From positions 124,001 to 188,000 of the forward strand of contig NZ_JABFFR010000025.1 of assembly GCF_013423485.1 (NCBI RefSeq): a stretch of 64,000 nt of DNA. Direction: 5' to 3'. The stretch's first letter is position 1; the number at the start of each line of letters is the position of its first letter. This document shows positions 1 through 6,528 of this stretch, in pieces. The DNA is from Azospirillum oleiclasticum. Lineage in GTDB: Bacteria; Pseudomonadota; Alphaproteobacteria; Azospirillales; Azospirillaceae. Below the pieces are notes generated by a model. It was given only the letters and a program-made list of their open reading frames with translations, was not told the origin of the DNA and made no database searches. Made by a program: the position numbers and the translations under genes.

Positions 1-51
1 TCGGCGCAAATTAACTGAGTGTTTTCAACCGCACCTGATGGAACAATCCAT

Positions 52-80
52 CGGACCGCTTGGTAGGTCCGTGCTTTTTT
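52..80 (+). terminator. Rho-independent terminator of an upstream gene
   Basis: A perfect 6-bp stem (CGGACC/GGTCCG, 8-nt loop) is followed by TGC and six T. A second short GC palindrome followed by seven T lies just after it (81-99). It would end a plus-strand transcript that begins before the window. Confidence 0.6.
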
Positions 81-218
81 ACGGCGCCGTCTTTTTTTCC
101 AACATCGCGCAGGAGAATCCGCCCTTCATCGATACCATGTTATGTTTACGAGCGATTGCCGCCGGGTCCGTGATACGGTAAATGGCTGGTTGCCCGTGCA
201 TCGATGGGGAGACGAGCG

Positions 219-614
219 ATGTTGACACTGGCATCCGAGGAATTACGGAATCTCAGGAAGCGGTTTCTGAAACCGCTTCTGGCACCCGCCCTGTCCGGCG
301 AGCCGTGGAAGCCGGCGCTTGACCCGGACGCCGATCCGATCGACGCCGCGGTGATCGCTGCCAGCGTCGTGTCTTACGCATCGCGCTGCTACGCGGACTG
401 GGCGGACCTGGACACCCGGGAGCTTCTGATGATGGTCGAGCTGTCGGCCGCCGCGAACTGCGGGCATTTCGGCATCGACCAGTGGCCGTTCGTGCACGCC
501 CTGTCACGGATGCTTCAAGGCCGGGACCGGGCCGCCATCGAACCGTTGGTGGCCGCGTATCAGCAGCGATACCGGGCATGCCTTGCCGAGGTGGACGCGG
601 TGTCGGGGCGCTGA
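219..614 (+). CDS. Hypothetical protein, 131 aa
   Basis: Small soluble protein that I do not recognise. The start at 219 is preferred over the in-frame ATG at 204 because a GGGGAG ribosome binding site lies 6 nt before it. The product begins MLTLASEELRNLRKRF; the first half is basic and the rest looks helical. There is no signal peptide or membrane segment, and only two cysteines. It is convergent with the LysR gene, whose stop lies 7 bp beyond. Codon use matches its neighbours, so it is probably a real but lineage-restricted gene. No function is proposed. Confidence 0.6.
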   Translation: MLTLASEELRNLRKRFLKPLLAPALSGEPWKPALDPDADPIDAAVIAASVVSYASRCYADWADLDTRELLMMVELSAAANCGHFGIDQWPFVHALSRMLQGRDRAAIEPLVAAYQQRYRACLAEVDAVSGR

Positions 615-621
615 CGGACCT

Positions 622-1512
622 TCACGCCGCCCGGTCGGCCAGACCGGCCAGCAGATGCTCGATGAAGCTGCGGATCTTGGGCGACACGTGGCGGGTCGCG
701 GGGTAGACGGCATGGATCGCCTCGTCCGTCACCTCGAACTCCGTCAGCACCGGGGTGAGGCGCCCGGCACGCAGGTCGTCCTCGACAATGAAGTCGGCCA
801 ACCGCGCCAGCCCCAGCCCGCCGACGGCGGCGTGGCGCAGCACCCAGAGGTTGTCGGCCTGGAAGGTGCCGGCCGGGCGCAGGATCTCGCGCCGGCCCTC
901 CACCAGGAACTCCCAGTCCTGGCGTCCGCCCCCTGGCAGGGTCAGGCAGTCGTGCCGCGCCAGATCGGGCGGTGACTGCGGCGTGCCACGCCGTTCCAGA
1001 TAGTCGGGGCTTGCCACCACGCGGCGGCGCATCGGCCGCAGCCGGCGGGCGATCAACGATGAATCGGCCAGCCGCCCGGTGCGGATCGCCAGATCGAACC
1101 CTTCGTCCACCAGCCGCACCGTGCGGTCGGTCAGGCTCGCCTCCAGCGTGACGCGCGGGTAGCGGCGCTGATAGGGCGGCAGCAGCGGTGCCACCCGCAT
1201 CTGCCCGAACATCACGGGCATGGTGACACGCAGCGCGCCGCGCGGCTCCTCGTTCAATTCCGTCAGTGACTGCTCCGCCTCGTCCAGCGCCGCCAGGATG
1301 GCGCGGGCGCGCAGGCAGAAGCCGGCCCCGGCGTCGGTCAGCGCGATCCGGCGTGTGGTGCGTGCCAGCAGCCGCGTGCCAAGCCGGTTTTCCATCTGGT
1401 CCAGCCGCCGGCTGACGGCGGAAGCCGACAGGCCGAGCCGTTGGGCCGCCGCCGACAGGCTGCCGCTGTCCACCACCTCCACCAACACCGTCAGGTCGTC
1501 CAGCCGGTCCAT
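622..1512 (-). CDS. LysR family transcriptional regulator
   Basis: DNA-binding regulator of 296 aa, a normal LysR length. The winged helix-turn-helix occupies about residues 1-60 (MDRLDDLTVLVEVVDSGSL, then AAQRLGLSASAVSRRLDQME). The substrate-binding domain follows (LRVTMPVMFGQMRVAPLLP). The longer open frame was trimmed to MDRLDD, where the family's N-terminus begins. It is divergent from the peroxiredoxin gene across a 133-bp gap that holds a perfect T-N11-A dyad (1531-1545), so it probably controls that gene and itself. The inducer cannot be told from sequence. Confidence 0.9.
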   Translation of the reverse strand: MDRLDDLTVLVEVVDSGSLSAAAQRLGLSASAVSRRLDQMENRLGTRLLARTTRRIALTDAGAGFCLRARAILAALDEAEQSLTELNEEPRGALRVTMPVMFGQMRVAPLLPPYQRRYPRVTLEASLTDRTVRLVDEGFDLAIRTGRLADSSLIARRLRPMRRRVVASPDYLERRGTPQSPPDLARHDCLTLPGGGRQDWEFLVEGRREILRPAGTFQADNLWVLRHAAVGGLGLARLADFIVEDDLRAGRLTPVLTEFEVTDEAIHAVYPATRHVSPKIRSFIEHLLAGLADRAA

Positions 1513-1530
1513 GGAGCCTCTTCCCGATCT

Positions 1531-1545
1531 TTGCGTTTCACGCAA
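1531..1545. promoter_or_regulatory. LysR box between lysR and peroxiredoxin
   Basis: TTGCGT-TTC-ACGCAA is a perfect 6-bp inverted repeat with a 3-nt centre and contains the T-N11-A core of LysR operators. It lies 19 bp upstream of the LysR start and 100 bp upstream of the peroxiredoxin start, where an autoregulated divergent regulator would bind. Confidence 0.5.
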
Positions 1546-1645
1546 AAATCTTGTGCGCACTTCCCCATGGTTCGCAAGCGTGTGCTTTGCCACAGTGCAT
1601 CCCAGGAACCACGGCGGACACCGGACACGAGGGAGGGACGAGGGG

Positions 1646-2311
1646 ATGCGTCTGCAACGCCAGCTCCGATCCATTCGTGCACAAGGTGCCAAGACCATGC
1701 CGCCGGAGGCGGCGGCCATGATCGACCGGGTGATCGCCGACCTGAACGCCCGCGGGGTGGAGTTCGGCCGGCTGCGGCCCGGCCATCAGGCACCGGATCT
1801 GTCGCTTCCCAACCACCTCGGTCGCACGGTGTCGCTGTACGAGACGCTGGATCGCAAACCGGTGCTGCTGCTGTTCTATCGCGGGTCCTGGTGCCCCTAC
1901 TGCTGCGCGCAGCTCCGCGCCATGCAGCTCGCCCTGCCGCAGATCAGGGCCGCCGGCGCGCATCTGATCGCGGTGTCGCCGGAACTGCCGGACCACAGCC
2001 TGACGCTGGCGGAACGGAACGCGCTGGACTTCGACATCCTGTCGGATCTCGGCGGTGCCGCGGCCCGGGGATACGGGCTCGTCTACCGGGTGCCGGACAC
2101 GCTGCGCGACTTCTACCGCGCCAACGGGCTGGACCTCGCCCGGCGCAACGGCACCCCGTCGGAGGAGGCGTGGCACCTGCCGGTTCCCGCCACCTACCTG
2201 CTGTCACCGAGCGGCGTGGTGCGCTACGCCCGCATCGACACCGACTTCACCCAACGCCCAGAGCCGCAATCGATCGTCGATCTGCTGCTCGACCGCGGTC
2301 CGGCGCACTGA
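1646..2311 (+). CDS. Peroxiredoxin-like AhpC/TSA family protein
   Basis: Predicted thiol peroxidase of 221 aa with a thioredoxin fold. The active-site segment is LLLFYRGSWCPYCCAQL, with Cys83 the likely peroxidatic residue in a CPYCC cluster at 83, 86 and 87. The CxxC arrangement resembles the Prx-like subgroup rather than typical 2-Cys AhpC. The start at 1646 follows a GGGAGGGACGAGGGG ribosome binding site; the frame is open farther upstream but that part overlaps the LysR gene. There is no signal peptide, so it is cytoplasmic. Control by the divergent LysR regulator suggests a peroxide or oxidative-stress role. Whether it shares a transcript with the downstream bufferin genes is unclear because a large palindrome intervenes. 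Confidence 0.85.
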   Translation: MRLQRQLRSIRAQGAKTMPPEAAAMIDRVIADLNARGVEFGRLRPGHQAPDLSLPNHLGRTVSLYETLDRKPVLLLFYRGSWCPYCCAQLRAMQLALPQIRAAGAHLIAVSPELPDHSLTLAERNALDFDILSDLGGAAARGYGLVYRVPDTLRDFYRANGLDLARRNGTPSEEAWHLPVPATYLLSPSGVVRYARIDTDFTQRPEPQSIVDLLLDRGPAH

Positions 2312-2324
2312 CGCCGGTTGTCAC

Positions 2325-2354
2325 CGCGGCCACCGCCGATCGGCGGTGGCCGCG
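2325..2354 (+). terminator. 30-nt perfect palindrome, possible terminator or attenuator
   Basis: A perfect 15-bp inverted repeat without a loop lies between the peroxiredoxin stop and bufA. It could form a very stable hairpin or cruciform. No T run follows, so it may be an mRNA stabiliser, an attenuator or a factor-dependent terminator. Confidence 0.4.
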
Positions 2355-2384
2355 CCCATCGACCAAAGGACGGAGACCTTGCCA

Positions 2385-2675
2385 ATGACCCAGAAGACGC
2401 TGACCCTGCTGCCCATCGCCGGTGCCCTGGCCGGTGCGCTTACCCTGCTGGCGGTCCCCGCCTCCGCCCAGCAGTCCGGGATGGAGAAGTGCTACGGCAT
2501 CTCCAAGGCCGGCGAGAACGGCTGCGCGCACGCCAAGGGGCTGCACTCCTGCGCCGGCAACACCAACCTGACCTACGACGGCGGCGACTGGAAACTGGTG
2601 CCGGCCGGCACCTGCGAAAAGCAGATGGGCTCGCTGAAGCCGTTCGAGGGAGCCAACCCCAAGAAGAAGGCCTGA
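2385..2675 (+). CDS. bufA1: BufA1-type bufferin precursor (DUF2282)
   Basis: 96-aa precursor of a copper-chelating, ribosomally made and modified peptide. It has a Sec signal peptide (hydrophobic residues 8-24, cleavage after VPASA at about 27). The mature part carries the four conserved cysteines, Cys36 (EKCYGISKAGENGC), Cys47, Cys56 (HSCAG) and Cys77 (PAGTCEKQ). In known bufferins the MNIO enzyme BufB oxidises two cysteines to thiooxazole-type heterocycles and the product buffers periplasmic copper. The start at 2385 follows a GGAGA site. It is the first gene of bufA-bufB-bufC-DoxX, only 4 bp before bufB. No copper-responsive operator was recognised. The family call is firm; copper binding is by analogy. 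Confidence 0.9.
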   Translation: MTQKTLTLLPIAGALAGALTLLAVPASAQQSGMEKCYGISKAGENGCAHAKGLHSCAGNTNLTYDGGDWKLVPAGTCEKQMGSLKPFEGANPKKKA

Positions 2676-2679
2676 TGCC

Positions 2680-3558
2680 ATGGCCGCGACGGCGCCTCGC
2701 CCCCACGATATCCCCGACGCGGCGGGCATCGGGCTGCGCGAGCCGCACCGGGAGGCGTTCGTCGCGGCCGGACTTCCCGCCCCCTGGGTGGAAGTCCATT
2801 CGGAGAATTATCTGGTGCCGGGCGGCCCGCGGCTGGCTGGCATCGAGCGGGTGCGGCGCGACCGGCCGCTGAGCTGCCACGGCGTCGGCCTGTCGCTGGG
2901 CAGTGCCGGTGGTCTGGACCCCGACCATCTGCTGCGGCTGCGCGCGCTGTACGACCGGCTGCAGCCCGGTCTGGTGTCGGAGCATCTGGCCTGGAGCGTG
3001 GCGGACGGGGTGTATTTCAACGACCTGCTGCCGCTGCCCTACACCGAGGAGAGCCTGGATCTCGTCTGCCGCAACATCGACCATGCGCAGGACGCCTTGG
3101 GCCGTCGGATCCTGGTGGAGAACCCGTCGGCCTACATCGCCTTCGCCGACAGCGCCATTTCCGAAGGCGAGTTCCTGGCGGCCCTGGTGGCGCGCACCGG
3201 ATGCGGGCTGCTGCTGGACGTGAACAACCTGCATGTTTCCGCGACCAACCTCGGCTTCGATCCGCGGCCATGGCTGGACGCGATACCCGCCGCGGCGGTC
3301 GGGGAAATCCATCTGGCCGGCCACGCGCGGCTCCGGATCGGTGAGGAGGATCTGCTGATCGACGACCACGGCAGCGCCGTCGGCGAACCGGTCATGACAC
3401 TCTTCGCCACCGTCATGCGTCGCATCGGCCCGCGGCCGGTGCTGATCGAATGGGACAACGACCTGCCGGAGCTGGATGTGCTGCTGGCGGACGCGCAGCG
3501 CGCGCAGCGCGTCATGGACACCGCCGCGACCGTGCCGGAGCTCTGTCATGCTCGCTGA
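2680..3558 (+). CDS. bufB: BufB, MNIO family bufferin maturase (DUF692)
   Basis: 292-aa multinuclear non-haem iron oxidative enzyme with a TIM-barrel fold, predicted to modify BufA cysteines in the cytoplasm before export. Metal-ligand motifs of the family are present in order: the HSEN region near residue 40, CHGVGLSLGS, EHLAWS, ENPSAY, DVNNLHVSATNLG, EIHLAGH, DDHGSAV and EWDNDLP. It starts 4 bp after the bufA stop and its end overlaps bufC by 11 bp, so translation is probably coupled. The length is normal for the family and no key residue appears to be missing. Confidence 0.92.
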   Translation: MAATAPRPHDIPDAAGIGLREPHREAFVAAGLPAPWVEVHSENYLVPGGPRLAGIERVRRDRPLSCHGVGLSLGSAGGLDPDHLLRLRALYDRLQPGLVSEHLAWSVADGVYFNDLLPLPYTEESLDLVCRNIDHAQDALGRRILVENPSAYIAFADSAISEGEFLAALVARTGCGLLLDVNNLHVSATNLGFDPRPWLDAIPAAAVGEIHLAGHARLRIGEEDLLIDDHGSAVGEPVMTLFATVMRRIGPRPVLIEWDNDLPELDVLLADAQRAQRVMDTAATVPELCHAR

Positions 3559-4294
3559 CACGCAGCGTGGCTTCGCCGCCCATCTGCTGTGCGGCGAGGC
3601 GGGGATCGAGGAGTCCCTGCGGCCCGGCCTGCCGGCCGCGCGGCTGGGCGTCTACCGCAACACTGTCATGGGCTCGCTCGCCGCCGTGCTGGGGCAGGCC
3701 TATCCCACGGTTCGGCGAGCGTTGGGGGAGGATCGGTTCACCTCGCTCGCCTGCCGCTTTGCCGCGGAGAACCCGCCGCGCCGGCCGATGCTGTGGAGCT
3801 ACGGAGGCGATCTGCCGGGCTGGCTGGAGGCGGCCGGTGATGCGCTGCCGCCCTGGGCACCGGATCTCGCGCGCCTCGACCGCGCCATGCACGAGGCGCT
3901 GTTCGCCGCGGACGCCGACCCGTTGGACCCCGCCCGGCTGGCGTCGGTGCCGCCGGACCGGGTGGACACCCTGCGGCTGGTCCTGCACCCCTCGGTGCGC
4001 CTGATCCTGGCCGGCTGGTCGGTTCATGCCCTGTGGAAGGACCTCGACGCGGTACCGCGCGCCGAACCGGAGGCGGTGCTGGTCGGCCGGACGGACGGCG
4101 AGGTGCGGTGCGCCCGCCTCGACCCGCCCGACGGCGCGCTCGCGGCCGCGTTGATCACCGGCCGCACGCTCTCGGACGCGGCGGCGGAGGGTGGGCCTGA
4201 GGGCGGTGGCGACCTGCAGGCGATGCTTCTGCGGCTTCTGCACAACCGGCTGGTGGTCGGCTACGCGCTCGACGCCGGCCCCATGGAGGGATGA
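3548..4294 (+). CDS. bufC: BufC, DUF2063 partner of the MNIO enzyme
   Basis: 248-aa protein whose N-terminus (MLADTQRGFAAHLL, then RLGVYRNTVMGSLAAVLGQA) is the DUF2063 domain found beside DUF692 enzymes. In bufferin systems this partner is needed for maturation, probably as the recognition subunit that brings the precursor to BufB. The C-terminal half is a less conserved helical region. The start ATG lies inside the end of bufB and the stop overlaps the DoxX gene as ATGA. Older annotations call this family a putative DNA-binding domain; I see no helix-turn-helix and prefer the maturation role. Confidence 0.88.
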   Translation: MLADTQRGFAAHLLCGEAGIEESLRPGLPAARLGVYRNTVMGSLAAVLGQAYPTVRRALGEDRFTSLACRFAAENPPRRPMLWSYGGDLPGWLEAAGDALPPWAPDLARLDRAMHEALFAADADPLDPARLASVPPDRVDTLRLVLHPSVRLILAGWSVHALWKDLDAVPRAEPEAVLVGRTDGEVRCARLDPPDGALAAALITGRTLSDAAAEGGPEGGGDLQAMLLRLLHNRLVVGYALDAGPMEG

Positions 4295-4806
4295 CAGCCA
4301 TGACACCGTCGCTTTCGCTGCCCCCGCTGTGGCGTGCGGCAGCACTGTTGCGCGCGACCGCCGACCGGCTGGAGCGGCACGCGGCACCCCTGGTCGATCT
4401 CGGCGTCCGGCTGGCCATGGCCCCGATCTTCTTCCGGTCGGGACTTCAGAAGATGTCGGATTGGCCGGCCACCGTGTTCCTGTTCGAATACGAGTATCAG
4501 GTGCCGGTGCTGCCGCCCGTCCTTGCCGCCGCCCTGGCGACGGCGACCGAGCTGACCATGCCGGTTCTGCTCGTCCTGGGGCTGGGCACGCGGCTGGCGG
4601 CGCTTCCCCTGCTGGTGATGACGCTGGTCATTCAATTCGCCGTCGGCAGCATCAATCCTTCCTTCTACCATCCACAACATTATCTGTGGATGGTAATGCT
4701 GACGGGTCTGGTGGTGCGCGGCGGCGGCACGCTGTCGCTCGACCACTTGATCACCCGCCGCCTGTTCCGCGACCACCGGGGAGCGTCGCCATGTCCATCA
4801 CCGTGA
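4291..4806 (+). CDS. BufD-like DoxX family membrane protein
   Basis: 171-aa integral membrane protein with four predicted transmembrane segments. The DoxX signature is present (GVRLAMAPIFFRSGLQKMSD, then LATATELTMPVLLVLGLGTR and the PSFYHPQHYLWMVML segment). DoxX proteins are often the last gene of DUF2282-DUF692-DUF2063 operons; their role, perhaps in quinone or redox chemistry at the membrane, is not settled. The start forms an ATGA overlap with bufC, and the 3' end overlaps the chemoreceptor gene by 16 bp, which physically ties the bufferin genes to the signalling genes. Confidence 0.85.
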   Translation: MTAMTPSLSLPPLWRAAALLRATADRLERHAAPLVDLGVRLAMAPIFFRSGLQKMSDWPATVFLFEYEYQVPVLPPVLAAALATATELTMPVLLVLGLGTRLAALPLLVMTLVIQFAVGSINPSFYHPQHYLWMVMLTGLVVRGGGTLSLDHLITRRLFRDHRGASPCPSP

Positions 4807-6512
4807 GCGCCACCCCGGCCCCGTCCGGCAGCCACCGGCGCATCGCCCGGCTGGGCTGGCTTCTGTCCGCCGGGCTGATCGCGGTGCTGGCCCTGGTGCT
4901 GGGAGTCAGCGCGGTGACGGTGCAGGGCATCCGCGCGGTGGACGAGCGTTGGACCGCCTACGATCTGGGTGCCGCGGCCAAGGCCGACGCCCTGTCCGAC
5001 CTGCGCGGCGCGCTGGGCTTCGGCGGGGTGATCCACCGGCTTGGCGATTTTCTGCTGACCGGCGATCCTGCGGCGGCGACGGAGGTGCGGCGCAGCCTGG
5101 GTGCCGCCACCGCCAACCTCGACGTCTACCGTTACGCGGGCACGCTGACCGCCGCCGAATCGGCGGCGCTCGATACCGTGGCGGCGACACTGTCGCAGCT
5201 CGAACCGGCCCTGGCGCGCGCCGAAACGGCGCTCAAGGCCGGGACGCCGCCCGATCGCGTCGCGCGCGAGGTGCGGCTGGACACCGCCCCGGCGGTGGCC
5301 GCGATGCGCACCCTGAACGGCGAGCTGACGCGCGGCCGTGCGGCGCTGGGGGAGGCCAACCGCGAAGGCATCGCCCGGCTGAACGCCAGCGTGCTGACCG
5401 GGGGAGGGGTCGCGCTGGTGCTGTTGCTCGGCATCGCCGGGCTTTTCCTGTGGTTCACCCATCACGGCATCGTCCGGCCGCTGGCGCGGTTGTCCGCCGC
5501 CATGCTGCGGCTGGCCGGCGGTGATCTGGAGTCGCCGGTGCCGCTGACTGGTCGGCGCGACGAGATCGGCAGCATGGCCGGCACGGTCGAGGTGTTCCGC
5601 GACGGTTTGATCGGCCTGCGCGCCGCCGGCGAACGCGAGCGCACCGAAGCCGAGCGCGACCGCCAACGGCAGGAGGCGCTGGAAGGCAACCTGCGCGCCT
5701 TCGAGGCGGAGATCGGCGCGTTGGCCGGAGCGCTGGCTGGGCGCGCCGACACCCTGAACGGCACCGGCCGCGACCTCGCCCGATCCGCCGGGCGCACCAT
5801 CGACAGCACACGGGAGGTGTCGGCCGCCGCGGCGCGCACCGCCGGCACCGTCCAGGCCGTCGCCGCCGCCACCGAGGAACTGTCCGCCTCGATCGCCGAG
5901 ATCGGCACCCGGGTGAACGGCTCGGTGGAGATGGCGACCGCCGCGGCCGGGCAGGCGGAGCGTTCCTCGGCCACCGTCGCCAGCCTGTCGGAGGCGGTGC
6001 AGCGCATCGGCGAGGTTGTCGGGCTGATCAACGCCATCGCATCGCAGACCAACCTGCTGGCGCTGAACGCCACCATCGAGGCGGCGCGGGCGGGAGAGGC
6101 CGGCAAGGGCTTCGCCGTTGTGGCGCAGGAGGTCAAGAACCTCGCCAACCAGACGGCGCGCGCGACAGAGGACATCACGCAGCAGATCGACGCGATCCGC
6201 AGCGCCACCGACGGCGCCGTCAACGCCATCCAGGGAATCGGCCACAGCCTTGACGAGGTGTGCCGGATGGCGCACGACATCGCCCACGCCGTGACCCAAC
6301 AGGACGTCGCGACGCGCGACATCGCCCGCAACATCCAGGAGACGGCCGGTGCCGCCGGGGCGGTCAGCGCCGCGATGGAATCGGTGTCGCAGGCCGCGGA
6401 GCAGGCGGGATCGGCGGCGGAAGGCATGTTCGCCGCGGCGCAGTCGCTGGGCGGCGAGACGCAGCGGCTGCAGGCCGCGGCCCGGCATTTCTCCGACACG
6501 CTGCGGGCTTGA
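4791..6512 (+). CDS. Methyl-accepting chemotaxis protein
   Basis: 573-aa chemoreceptor. TM1 is at about 21-45. A periplasmic helical sensor of about 160 residues contains the motif KADALSDLRGALGFGG (64-79). TM2 is at about 204-223, then HAMP to about 280 and a cytoplasmic signalling domain whose hairpin tip (IASQTNLLALNATIEAARAG) lies near 415-434. The tip is the canonical CheA/CheW-binding sequence. It starts inside the end of the DoxX gene (16-bp overlap) and is followed after 16 bp by a GGDEF-EAL protein with a related sensor. The position suggests that it reports on the condition handled by the bufferin system, possibly copper or redox stress; that is inference. Confidence 0.93.
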   Translation: MSITVSATPAPSGSHRRIARLGWLLSAGLIAVLALVLGVSAVTVQGIRAVDERWTAYDLGAAAKADALSDLRGALGFGGVIHRLGDFLLTGDPAAATEVRRSLGAATANLDVYRYAGTLTAAESAALDTVAATLSQLEPALARAETALKAGTPPDRVAREVRLDTAPAVAAMRTLNGELTRGRAALGEANREGIARLNASVLTGGGVALVLLLGIAGLFLWFTHHGIVRPLARLSAAMLRLAGGDLESPVPLTGRRDEIGSMAGTVEVFRDGLIGLRAAGERERTEAERDRQRQEALEGNLRAFEAEIGALAGALAGRADTLNGTGRDLARSAGRTIDSTREVSAAAARTAGTVQAVAAATEELSASIAEIGTRVNGSVEMATAAAGQAERSSATVASLSEAVQRIGEVVGLINAIASQTNLLALNATIEAARAGEAGKGFAVVAQEVKNLANQTARATEDITQQIDAIRSATDGAVNAIQGIGHSLDEVCRMAHDIAHAVTQQDVATRDIARNIQETAGAAGAVSAAMESVSQAAEQAGSAAEGMFAAAQSLGGETQRLQAAARHFSDTLRA

Positions 6513-6528
6513 CGGGCAAGGGGGACGC

